Assembly: GCA_002049455.2 (NCBI GenBank) | Contig: KV918819.1 | Span: forward strand, 186,001-250,000 | Source: Porphyra umbilicalis | Lineage: Eukaryota > Rhodophyta > Bangiophyceae > Bangiales > Bangiaceae | Reading direction: 5' to 3' | DNA: 64,000 bases | Shown here: positions 12,901 through 21,647 of the stretch, one piece after another | How the letters are laid out: every line of letters begins with the position of its first letter | How positions within the stretch are numbered: position 1 is the first letter of the stretch | Position numbers and translations under genes: made by a program | Notes under the pieces: model-generated | What the model saw: the letters and a program-made list of their open reading frames with translations, nothing else | Database searches by the model: none | What the model was told of the DNA's origin: nothing

Positions 12901-13870
12901 CCGCCGTGGCTACGGACCCCTTGTCACCCATGGTGACGCTGCGTCCCGTGGTCGTCTGGTAGTCTTCGAAGCACCCGCGCATCCAGCACATGTGTGCAGA
13001 CGCCGCAGAATCGACAAGCCACGACTTGGAGATGTCATCGGTGTCAGCCGCATTGCCCACCAGACAGATGGCGTCGTCGCTGTCGCTACCATCGTCAGCC
13101 GCAATTGCGGCCACCTTGTCCTGTCTCTGCTTCTTGGCCTTGAGCTCTCGGCAATCGCGAGAGATGTGCCCAAATGTATGGCAGTAGTAGCACTCGATCT
13201 TGGAGAGGTCACCACGGCGGCCTTGACCTCGATAGCAGGCACCGACGAGTGCCATGTCGCCAATGCGCTTCGTCGCCGGTGACTTGTCCGCCTGCCGCCG
13301 CTCCTCCTGAAGCAAGCGGCTCTTGACAAAGTCGAGGCTCAGCTCGTCCTCGCCCTTGGCGTCGAGAGCCACCAGCAGGTTCTCGTACTTGGACGTCAGC
13401 CCGTTCAGGACGCTCATGGCAACGTCCATCTCCGTCACCTCTCCGCCCATGGCCTTGAGGTTCTCGCCGAGGTTGCGCACGCGGTTGATGTAGCCCAGCA
13501 TGCCCTCGCCGACGGTCATTTCGACGGTGTAGAACTCGCGTCGCGCCTTCATCTTGTTCATCAAACTCTTGCGCTGGAAGATACCTTGCAGCGTCGACCA
13601 CATTTCCACCGTCCTCTTGCAGCCCGCCACGTGCTCGAGCTGCTCAGATCCAAGGGTGAGCCCGATGATGGCGCTCGACTTCGTGTCTCGACGCTTCCAC
13701 ACCGCCAACTCGCGGGCATCCGCGTCCGTCGGCTTGCCGTCTTCGTCAAGCATATCGTCCAGGTCGCGCAGCGCGAGGACCATCTTAATGCGCTGACGCC
13801 ACTCGTGGAAGTTCATCTCCGTCAACTTGTCGATCTTGATGCCGCCCATGCCGGCAGCGCCTCCGTCCAT
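9943..13870 (-). pseudogene. copia gag-pol polyprotein, frameshifted in RNase H
   Basis: From the ATG at 13870, one frame of 1203 codons carries a UBN2-type gag, a zinc knuckle (CYYCHTFGHISRDC, CX2CX4HX4C), the aspartic protease (SWLVDSAASAHMC), the GAG-pre-integrase motif (LWHERLGHV), an integrase core with PQQNGVAERLN, and reverse transcriptase with YVDDLLLV. It stops at 10259. The RNase H continues in another frame (EAEYMALCEASKEAVW to a stop at 9943). The join is at ACGATTGGAAGCC near 10290, where one extra G puts the downstream half out of frame. Everything else looks intact, so this is either a recent inactivating insertion or a single base-call error. A single uninterrupted gag-pol frame is usual for copia. 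Confidence 0.9.
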
Positions 13871-14017
13871 GATGTCTTCTTGTCGAAGAGCCCGACCTTG
13901 CCGAGCCGTGCGCCTTGACCGTCACGTCCTTGAACCACCTTGACCTCGTCTTCTTCGCACTTGCCGCGACCGCCGCGACACCAGCTGGCACACCTTGCTC
14001 TTGTCACAGCCCCGACT

Positions 14018-14031
14018 CTGGGCCAATAACC
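14018..14031 (-). promoter_or_regulatory. copia primer-binding site, half-tRNA(iMet) type
   Basis: The plus strand reads CTGGGCCAATAACC, immediately beside the 5' LTR. It matches the anticodon arm of eukaryotic initiator tRNA-Met (TGGGCCCATAACC) with one mismatch, and not the tRNA 3' end. Drosophila copia and yeast Ty5 are known to prime from a cleaved initiator tRNA at this place, so the same mechanism is inferred here. Confidence 0.75.
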
Positions 14032-14449
14032 TGTTGAATCGTAGTGGGGATAGGGGTTGAGGGACCACGGTGAAGTAGTTGAGTGGCTTGAGCTTGTGTG
14101 TGTGTGTGCGAAGGTGCTTTGTTGGTTGTCCTAAGGTTCGCCTGTCTCTCCCAACCGAGAGCACCTCTCAAATAGTCCCCACCAGCCCAAGTGCTCCCCC
14201 CTCTCGCGCCCACACCGACGCCCACGCCCTCGCACCACATCGAATCACGCACCAAATCAACAGCCACTAGAGCAAAGCGAAGATCAAATCCAAATCATGC
14301 CAAAAGTAACGCCCCAAGATGACCCAACACAAATGTGTGCAACTTGACCACGTCTTGCAAATGTACCATGTGGGGTACCATAAGGGTCACCGACCATCAT
14401 CCATCCGCGAACCGCCAGTGGAGTCGGCGACGAGCATCTCAGTCCGACA
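14032..14449 (-). repeat. 5' LTR of the copia element
   Basis: This is the 418-bp partner of 9490-9907. Mismatches are scattered single substitutions, and its outer end reads TGTCGGACT where the 3' LTR has TGTTGGACT. It is followed by the second TTTCC target duplication at 14450-14454. Confidence 0.95.
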
Positions 14450-14640
14450 TTTCCAGCTTCGCAACCGGCCAGGAACATGCCGCCAGGAAAAGGGGCAGAG
14501 TCGGGGAAGGGTCTCGTCGCGGGTGCAGCCGGGCCAGGGCTCGCGGGCATCTGGAATTGTAGTCCCAGCATCATAACGGGCCTAGAACATGCCGACAGGA
14601 GGGGGCGCTGTTGTGCGCTGTACCCGGCGCGACGTGGCCG
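14450..14640. repeat. Degenerate ~100-bp minisatellite, right part
   Basis: After the copia element the same repeat family resumes: CCAGCTTCGCAACCGGCCAG then GAACATGCCGCCAGG, followed about 100 bp later by CCCAGCATCATAACGGGCC and GAACATGCCGACAGG. These are more diverged than the units at 9281 and 9381. Confidence 0.55.
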
Positions 14641-14649
14641 TGTTGACAG

Positions 14650-15920
14650 CACACTTCCTGTGTCGAGACTCACGCAGATTGACGAGCTTCGTGTCATGCT
14701 GCAACTCAAAGAGACGCGCGTCTCACACAGGCGCACGACGCCCCGAGTCGTCTGCTGCCGACACGTGCCGGAAGTGTAATTCAGACAATGTTCATCGCGG
14801 GCGTTCGCACCGCATGGGTCCGGACGTCTGCTGACCATTTCATCTGTTCGATTCAATCTGCCACACTGCCACGTCATCCACAATCTCCACATCTCCCAAA
14901 CAGGGGACCTGCAGCGTCGACGTCGTGGCGATCGCTGCGACCGAGCATGTCCCGACGTGGCGACATATTGGCTCCAGTCTGGCAGCGACCTCTCGCAGCG
15001 AGTTAGAACGGCCTCGATCTGTCCTCATATTCAATGATTATAGGGATGTGTCACCCGTGAGTCCGAACGTGTGCCAATCTCCATCTGGAGGAACTATCTC
15101 CGAACTGTAAATGCTATTATTCATTTCAATTAGCATGCGAACGGTTCCGAGGTTCGTCGGCGTTTGTGGAGCGTTCGCGTATCCATATCCGCGCCATGTG
15201 TGCACAGGTGAGACACGTTTACTCCACGTGGAGCGATTACTTCGTTCGCACATCGCAATCGAACCTTGGTAAACGTGCCCTGAGGTGCTAGCCGTCTTCG
15301 GGAATCTATTATAGCTAGAGGCGCCTCGATGTATGGTGCGTGTCCCAACAATGAGACATCACGGTTTTTTCTTTTTTTTTCGGCGCACTGGCCTTCTGCA
15401 ACGGTCCGATAATATAATGTGACCCACTCGGTCCTATTATGCATCCAGAACAGCCCCTGACAGTGTTAGCAGAGGCGGCACATCCTGACATGTCATGGGG
15501 GAAAGTGTCATTCATTGCAACTTTGACAGGTAACGATCACGCGGCCCAATCAAAAGCACAAATACTAGACCAGGCATGTGCTGACAATTTGTGCACGAAG
15601 ATAAGGGCACCACCTTACCAATAAAAACGTGAAAAAGACACCCATGTAGCCCCCTGTGAGGAAAACACGATTTGGGACACCGCTCATCGAAGCTCCAGTT
15701 AGCACATGAGCGTTCGCGTTGCAAACCGTCAACCCCAAGAACCTAAAAAAGACTGGCTCCAAGATCGGGGCTATCTGAGAGTTCCACAGAACAGGGCCCA
15801 CTGCCGGGTCTTAAGGAGTTTTCAGCCAAGCATGCGTCGGGAGAGGCTCTTTCCATAGAGGCAAGTCGAGAATTTTCTCGTACCCTACGTCGCCTGCCCC
15901 CGTGCAGTAGGAAGTTTAAA
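14650..15920. other. Stretch without a recognisable gene
   Basis: Lower-GC sequence with only short open frames on both strands and no family resemblance. A 33-bp segment at about 15323-15356 reappears inverted at 21060-21092. Confidence 0.5.
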
Positions 15921-16287
15921 CAACACGTTTGTGGGAAGAAAAACGTTAGCGTGGAACGCCACGTATGCCACGTATGCAGATCCAGCCCAGGGATCCCACG
16001 AATGGGTTACCATTTCTTGTTATCAGAGGCGTTCCTGCGTTGACATCGGGGGATCGTTTCTCTCGAAGTATCGTGACACGTGTGGCGTACTGGCGTCAAT
16101 TTCTCGGCCACGACGATGCGCACGCCCCCTTTCCGCCCGGCGGGCGCCCCTCTGGGTCTGCGCGAGTGAGGTCCCTCCATCGTCCTGCCAGTCAACCGCC
16201 TGTTCCCCCCGTACCCAAGAGCCGCACCTGTGTGCATGCCGGCCATCTGCCCGGCGTCGGCGACAGGCGTCCGTTGACATCACTGCG

Positions 16288-17433
16288 ATGGGGTCACCCG
16301 ATGGGGACGCTGCGGACACGGCGGGTGCTGCGGACGCCTCCACCCGTGCAGCCCCCTCCCCACCCGAGTGCGGCGCCGGGCGCGGCGCAGGCGTCACCTC
16401 TGTCCCGTCCCCTGCTCCCCCCCGACGTGCCGCTGGGTTGGGCACGGAAGGCGCCGCTCTTCCTGGCCCCCCTCTCTCGGGCGGCAGTGGTGCCCCCCCT
16501 TCCCCGGCGCCATCGGCGGCCCGACCGAGCAGTAGCCGGAGCGACGTGGAGGAGGTGAAAAAGGACGGCAACGTGGCGCCGCCTCCCAAGAAGCGCTGGG
16601 TCTGGCATGCAGGAACAGAGCGCATTCGCGTGGATCTGCTTTGCGCGTCGGCGGTGACAATGGCCGGCGCCCACCTGGCCGAGTGGGGCAAGGGCGAGGA
16701 GCCCTACGAGCGGGCGGCGGACCTTTTCAACCAGCAGCCGGCTAAGCCCTCTCACGTGGACGGCAAAGCCGTCAAGGACAGCTTCAAGCTCCTCAAGGCG
16801 AAGTTTGAGAAAAAGGAGGCGGCTGTGGCCAAGGAGAGCGGGACTGTAGAGGAAGTGACAGAGATGGACGCGCTGATGGCGGACGCGTACTCGGCCATCA
16901 ACGACAGCCGGATGCGCGCCGCCAAGGCCAAGGGGGAGACGACCAAGAAAGAGGATGCGCTCCTAGAGGCCGGCGCAGATGCTCGACGTTCCGCCCTGGC
17001 GCGGCGTGTCCACCGCCGGGAGGAGCGGGATGCTGATGTGGCAGCCGACGGGGACGGAGAGGAGAAGGTGGAGGAGGGGGAAGACGGTGGCGGCACCACA
17101 AGGTCGCCTGCTGGGGGGCGCTCCCGCCGCCGGGCGGAGATCGAGGACGAGAATGAGGAGGAGCTACTGGAGGTTGTCAAAAGCAGCGCGGAGAGTTCGC
17201 GGAAGGCCGAGGAGTGGCGCTGCTCTGCCGAGGAGCGACGGCTTGACCTCGAAGAGCGAAAGCTACAGCACGAGCGCGAGGCGCACCTGGCAGAAGCGGG
17301 ACGGCAGGAGGTGATAGAGGCGACGAGCCGCGGAGCCGCGGCGGATGCGCTGGCAGCCGCGGCTGCTACCGGTGAAGAGCGCGCCCCCAGCCTGGACCTC
17401 ATTGCGGCACTCGTGCGGCGACTTGACAAGTGA
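16288..17433 (+). CDS. Myb/SANT-like protein of a PIF/Harbinger element
   Basis: The protein has 381 residues from the ATG at 16288 (MGSPDGDAAD). The frame is open further upstream to a GTG at 15931, but that part is unlike protein. Order: a Ala/Pro/Gly-rich N-terminus (1-95); a trihelix/SANT-like module (about 100-200) with KKRWVWHAGTERIRVDLL, a Trp-rich turn (AEWGKGEEPYERAADLFNQQ) and the trihelix-type ending DSFKLLKAKFEKKEAA plus KESGTVEEVTEMDALM; then a long charged coiled coil rich in Glu, Arg and Lys (about 215-350). PIF/Harbinger elements carry such a DNA-binding protein as second ORF; in known cases it brings the transposase to the DNA and into the nucleus. It converges with the transposase at 17864-19004, with 430 bp and a perfect hairpin between them. 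The assignment to the element rests on this layout. Confidence 0.7.
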   Translation: MGSPDGDAADTAGAADASTRAAPSPPECGAGRGAGVTSVPSPAPPRRAAGLGTEGAALPGPPLSGGSGAPPSPAPSAARPSSSRSDVEEVKKDGNVAPPPKKRWVWHAGTERIRVDLLCASAVTMAGAHLAEWGKGEEPYERAADLFNQQPAKPSHVDGKAVKDSFKLLKAKFEKKEAAVAKESGTVEEVTEMDALMADAYSAINDSRMRAAKAKGETTKKEDALLEAGADARRSALARRVHRREERDADVAADGDGEEKVEEGEDGGGTTRSPAGGRSRRRAEIEDENEEELLEVVKSSAESSRKAEEWRCSAEERRLDLEERKLQHEREAHLAEAGRQEVIEATSRGAAADALAAAAATGEERAPSLDLIAALVRRLDK

Positions 17434-17574
17434 GCGCGTGGCGGGGGGGGAGGGAACTGGGGCGCGGGCTTGGGGGGGGGCGCCGCAGCCGGGCGCGTCT
17501 GGCGCTTTCTGTTCTTTTTTTGTGTGTTGAGGTCCTTGACACACGTTGTAGGTTTGAGCGTACGCCCCACACGT

Positions 17575-17625
17575 CGCGCCGTTTCCCGGGCGGCCGGCTG
17601 CGACGGCCGCCCGGGAAACGGCGCG
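17575..17625. terminator. Perfect 22-bp hairpin between convergent genes
   Basis: The left arm 17575-17596 and right arm 17604-17625 are exact reverse complements (22 of 22), around a 7-nt loop GCTGCGA. The arm contains CCGTTTCCCGGGCGGCCG. It sits 142 bp past the stop of the Myb-like gene and 239 bp past the stop of the transposase, so RNA from either gene would fold there. A role in 3'-end formation or as an internal element signal is inference; the symmetry itself is certain. Confidence 0.6.
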
Positions 17626-17689
17626 GCGCCGCACGCCCGAGCCGCCACCGCCGACGGCGGCAAAATGGTTCGCTACGCCCCACTCACCA

Positions 17690-17845
17690 GTCCCCCCCCC
17701 CCCTCCCCGCATCCCGCACTCCTCCCCTCCCCCCCCTCCCCCCGCATCCCACACTCCTCCCCCCCCCCCATCCCCGCATCCCGCAGGCCCTCCCCCACCC
17801 CCTCCGCATCCCACACTCCCCCCCACGTTCCTCCCCCTCCACCCT
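17690..17845. repeat. C-rich simple/tandem repeat
   Basis: Imperfect units of CCCCGCATCCC(A/G)CACTCCTCCCC repeat about five times with C runs of varying length. It lies between the hairpin and the transposase stop codon. No coding role is apparent. Confidence 0.7.
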
Positions 17846-17863
17846 GCGCGGCACTTCCGTTGT

Positions 17864-19004
17864 CTACGGCAGTGAGAGGTACCGCTCCACGCTAGGAGGT
17901 GCGCACTTGAAGAACGTGCCCGTCTTCCTGCCATACAGACAGCAGCGGATATTACAGAAGAAGACCGCCATCCGGTACACCAGCGCCACAAGCCCCTCCT
18001 GTATTTTCAGCTTCCGCTTAAAGTCGAGGCTGGTGAGCACCTGCTTCATCTCCTTGTACCCCCACTCGACAGCCACCCGCACGCCCGCCATATCCACGTT
18101 GTAGGCCTCTTCCTCCTCATCCAGCTCCACCCCGGGCCACGACGGGAAGGCCACCTGCAACCAGGGGCGCGCCAGATAGGCCTTGTCACCAAAGGGGCAG
18201 TAGCGCACCCCGTGCACCAGCATTCCCGCTTCAAGCATCTCGTCCGTCCCAGCGTTGCGGTACAGCGTGATGTCGTGCCGCCGTCCCTCGACAGGTCCCG
18301 CCAGATGAAACAGAAGCCCGTCGGGGGTCACCGTGGACTGAAACATGAGCATGTGCGTCCTCTTGTGCCCGCTGTAGACACTGCGCTGCAGCCCCTCCCC
18401 GGGCCGCGCGACAAAGATGCCTGTGCCGTCAATGAAACCAACACAGTTGTCAATGGCACCCCCTTTATCCAAAACGCACTCTGCATATGTACCAGCCCGC
18501 TCCCGCATCAGGTCTCCTCGCCAAGAGCAAAAGGAACCCTCCCAGCGCGTGAGAAGGACCTCGAGGGTTTCTCAAAATATGGCGCACAGCGCCGAGCTGC
18601 GGCGCCCAAAGAGCCCCATCCAGATCCACCCAACGCGCGGGTGACGAGAGGCGCCGAAGCATGATGCACAGCCTCTCGATGCCAGACACGCGGTGCCTGC
18701 CGGGGTACACCTCATCGTCCAGGTGGAGAAGCCCAGCGACGCGCCCGACGTCGGCAGGCTTCACCCGAAAAAGAGACAGAGCCTGCTCCGTCGAGAAAGT
18801 GCCGAGGTTGATCGTCGTCGCGCTCACGCCTCGCACGCGCTCCATCAGACAGCGGACGTCTCGGCGCACGCGCAACATGCGGAGCAGCACAGGCCCAAGT
18901 GCAACCACGCCCTCCCCCGCGATGTGGCGCACCAGTACCTCGCGGCGCAGCCGACGTCGCGTGCGCTGCAGCTCCCCAAGGGAAAAGTCCTTGATGGAGA
19001 CCAT
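17864..19004 (-). pseudogene. PIF/Harbinger transposase (DDE_Tnp_4), one frameshift
   Basis: The N-terminal half is read from the ATG at 19004 (MVSIKDFSLGEL); an in-frame GTG at 19121 was not used. It includes the segment SGIERLCIMLRRLSSPARWVDL typical of Harbinger transposases before the nuclease. At about 18570, within ATATTTTGAGAAACC, the homology jumps by one base and continues as ETLEVLLTRWEG to the stop at 17864. The nuclease half is complete: first Asp in GFIDGTGIFVARP, second in CPFGDKAYLARP, and Glu in VAVEWGYKEMKQVL. Because the two halves abut without missing sequence, a single-base indel is more likely than an intron. The three catalytic acids are intact, so the copy may be recently broken or mis-sequenced. 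Its partner is the Myb-like gene at 16288-17433. Confidence 0.8.
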
Positions 19005-19639
19005 TGTGGTGCCCACCCCCGCGCAGATGGCCACAGCCGCTCGGGGAGACGGATGCACGCGGTCCGACAGTGAAGCGGTCGAGGCGACGGGGACACGTGC
19101 ACCCGGCAAGGCGACTGCCACAACCCCAACTCAGCTGTTTAAACCCCCCGTCCCATGCGACGCTGCAAATAATCTACCATAAGCTCTTCTCACAAAATAG
19201 CCACAAACGGTTGCCCCGACCTGCGCAGTGCACCTCGTTGCTGGATCCACCACGAGCCCGGTTCTGGCTCAAAGTGCTCGTAAACGCTCGTTGAAGACGG
19301 GCTCCTGCTCGCACGCTGGGAGTGTTTGCTCGTATCCCGTCCAAAAAACTCGTTGTGGCGTGCTGGCGACGAGATTAGGGCGTGATTAAGAGCTCTATGA
19401 AGTCCGCTCGAGTTCTTACAAGTGCGACTTGATATACTAAACGGGTGCAGTGCTCAGTACCGGATCTGTGCCGAGTAGGGCAAGATATACGTAGAAGGAC
19501 ACCATCGTGCAGCCCACGAGCAGCGGAAGGTTGCGCCCACTCCGGGGCGGTGGGTGGGAAGAGAGCAAGCAGTTTTCGCAGCCTGACGCCTCTCTCCCGG
19601 CGTTACCCGCTTTGGCCGCCGCCGCAGCCGACACCCTCT

Positions 19640-19990
19640 CGCGGCCACCTGCCCCTGCGGAAGCAAGCAAGCATCCCTCTCTCGTACCAACAGAAGAAAT
19701 AGGACGCGGCCTCGCAAGCGAGGGTACAGTCCTGGCTCACTCCTTTCCTGCACTGCCCAACCCCCCCCCCCCCCGCAAGCACCCGTCTCTCGGACCAATA
19801 GAAGAAATAGGACGTGGCCTCGCAAGCGAGGATGCAGTCCTGGCTCACTACTTTCCTGCACTGCCCAACCCCCCCCCCCCCTCCGCAAGCACCCGTCTCT
19901 CGTACCAATAGAAGAAGCAGGACGAGCCCTCGCAAGCGAGGGTTCAGTCCCGGCTCACTCCTTGCCTGCGCTGCGCTCCCCCGCCCCCCC
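19640..19990. repeat. ~116-bp tandem repeat with long C runs
   Basis: Three units start near 19660, 19776 and 19891. Each has GCAAGCA(C/T)CC(G/C)TCTCTCG, AGAAGAAATAGGACG, the short palindrome CTCGCAAGCGAG, GCAGTCCTGGCTCACT and a run of 10 to 14 C. The last unit is more diverged. No gene is visible. Confidence 0.75.
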
Positions 19991-20400
19991 CTCACCACGG
20001 CACCCGACGCCCAGTGCACAGTTCCCAGCTATGCCCAGTGTTCAGTCATGCTCAGTACTCGCCATATCGTGCCGCAAGCCCCGCAACGCCCCCGGGGTGG
20101 GGGGCGTCGGAACCCGCTTTCTCCGCACGGGATGCACAGTTCTTTGGCAATTGTCACAGAACTTGGTGGGAAGTGAGTTCACAATACCGAGACCATTCCC
20201 TTTCGCCGTTCACGGAGGGACAGTTGCCGCTCCGGTGGCTGGCAATAAATACCGTCAAGTCGCAGAGAAGGGGGAGCTAAGCGTGAAAACCCGGTACTCG
20301 TGCAGCACCTCGACACCCGTGCTCGACTTAATACACGCGCCTCGACAAGGGTGTCCTAAGGCAAGCGTGCAGAAATCGCAGAAACACCTCGTTAACGGAA

Positions 20401-20738
20401 CGGGATGTTGGGATTCGAAAATTGTACCACTCAGCTACAGCCACAAAACCGGTGTGAATGGTCCTGAGGAGTTGAAACTTATAGTCCAACACTCCTCCTG
20501 ACTTCACAGGACCTCAAGCCGCCAGGTCTGACTCACGAAGCCAATCCCCAGGCTCCTGCGATTTCAAGTCGCCCTCAGGTGAGATTTGAACCTGCGACCT
20601 CCTGCAGAGCCAACCAGCTTTAGCTGGAATTTTCTGGGCCCATAACCTGTTGGGATTCGAAAATTGTACCACTCAGCTACAGCCGCAATACCGGTGTGAA
20701 TGGTACTGAGGAGTTCAAACTTATAGTCCAACACGGGA
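20401..20738 (-). mobile_element. TRIM-like mini LTR retrotransposon
   Basis: Two 86-bp direct repeats (20406-20491 and 20648-20733) begin TGTTGG and end CCAACA and differ at about four positions. They enclose 156 bp without a gene. The 5-bp target duplication CGGGA is present at both outer ends (20401-20405 and 20734-20738). On the minus strand a purine tract AGGAGGAG precedes the 3' LTR, and GGTTATGGGCCCAGA follows the 5' LTR. These ends match those of the copia element at 9490-14449 (same TGTTGGACT start, same purine tract, same primer site), so it is probably mobilised by copia proteins. Confidence 0.85.
20633..20647 (-). promoter_or_regulatory. TRIM primer-binding site, half-tRNA(iMet) type
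   Basis: The plus strand TCTGGGCCCATAACC abuts the inner edge of the LTR. Its core GGGCCCATAACC is identical to the anticodon arm of eukaryotic initiator tRNA-Met, so priming by a half-tRNA as in Drosophila copia and Ty5 is inferred. Confidence 0.8.
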
Positions 20739-21165
20739 GAGCTCGCACGCGCTTGTTGAGGATCTGCGTACGTGTGCATACGGGCATTCACACTATGGCC
20801 CTGTACACCATAGGAAGCGCTTCCAGACACGCTTCTGATGGATCCAAAAAGTCGGTGTAGGATGCTCGACTGCAAAAGTATGCGAGTGAAAAAAAGGTTT
20901 GCACGAGAAAAACGCTCCACAGAGGCGTTTACGAGGGGTCGTGCAAGTTCTGAACGAGCAATTTGAGCCAGAACCGGCCTCGTGGTAGATCCAGCAACGA
21001 GGTGCACTGCGCTGGTTGTTTAAGCTCCCTAGTGATGTGTCAGTCCTTCAGAAAATTCGCATGTCTCATTTTTGGGACACACACCATACACGTCACTTCG
21101 ACACAGGTACAGTCATTATCCATTCCTGTGACATCCTTTCTTGGGCACCGTTGCCTAAAGGTATA

Positions 21166-21531
21166 TGTTGCATTCGGCAGGGGCTAAGTCCAGTACTTAT
21201 GCCCCTGCCGGGACTTACGCCCGTCTCTCCGTACTTCGGATTGCGGCCTGTGGGACGGCTGTCCCTCCCTAAGTAGCCCCCCTATTCGGGCCAGGGGCTA
21301 CTCTTACGTCTCTCCTTTTCGTCTGGTTTCGTCTTGTTATTACGGCGCCGGCCTTGCCCCGCGCCGCCCCGTCTTGCTCGCCATCTAAATCTTGGCGTCC
21401 CTCTCGAGTCCTAGCCTTTGAGCGTCTTTGCGCCGCCTAGGTCCTCTCGGTAGGTTGACCCTTTAGGTCCTTCTGTTTTGTACTGTCAGTGTGGTTCTAG
21501 GGTATTTGTTCGCGCCTTCTTTGTTGCCACA
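21166..21531 (+). repeat. 5' LTR of the gypsy element
   Basis: This 366-bp repeat begins TGTTGCATTCGG and ends TTGTTGCCACA. It contains the duplicated word ACTTATGCCCCTGCC..GGGACTTACG near its start. It is preceded by the target duplication GTATA. Confidence 0.95.
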
Positions 21532-21647
21532 CTTGGTGGAGCAGCAGGGGAGAGGGCGTCGTCCCTTTCGAGGGACGCCTCTCCTCTCGCGAGCCCCGGC
21601 GACAACGGTGCGGACGCCTCTGACGGTTCACGTGACGTGACCACTTT

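Larger units (their letters stand above)
9490..14449 (-). mobile_element. Ty1/copia LTR retrotransposon, full length (4960 bp)
   Basis: Two 418-bp direct repeats (9490-9907 and 14032-14449) begin TG and end CA and flank a gag-pol frame on the minus strand. The 5-bp target duplication TTTCC is present at both ends (9485-9489 and 14450-14454). The two LTRs differ at about nine positions by eye, roughly 2 percent, so the insertion is not brand new. A primer-binding site adjoins the 5' LTR (14018-14031) and a purine tract adjoins the 3' LTR (9908-9916 read on the minus strand). Domain order protease-integrase-RT-RNase H identifies the copia lineage. The element lies in a minisatellite and its pol is broken by one base. 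Confidence 0.95.
19223..21012. repeat. 1.8-kb segment bounded by ~60-bp inverted repeats
   Basis: The left end (19223 onward) reads GCGCAGTGCACCTCGTTGCT then GGATCCACCACGAG and GGTTCTGGCTCAAA. The right end (about 20953-21012) is the reverse complement with about three mismatches. The inverted homology covers roughly 60 bp and resumes weakly after a 23-bp insertion in the right arm (CTCGTAAACGC). There is no coding capacity inside, and no target duplication was found. The segment contains the tandem repeat at 19640-19990 and the TRIM insertion. It could be a non-autonomous DNA transposon. Confidence 0.5.

Noticed and set aside
18508..18570. Intron in the second Harbinger transposase
   Set aside because: The homologous text continues without a gap across a single-base shift, and there is no GT-AG pair that would remove sequence sensibly.
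20583..20679. tRNA gene on the minus strand
   Set aside because: A-box- and B-box-like words occur, but a cloverleaf cannot be folded (only two or three of five T-stem pairs) and the words lie in a TRIM element.
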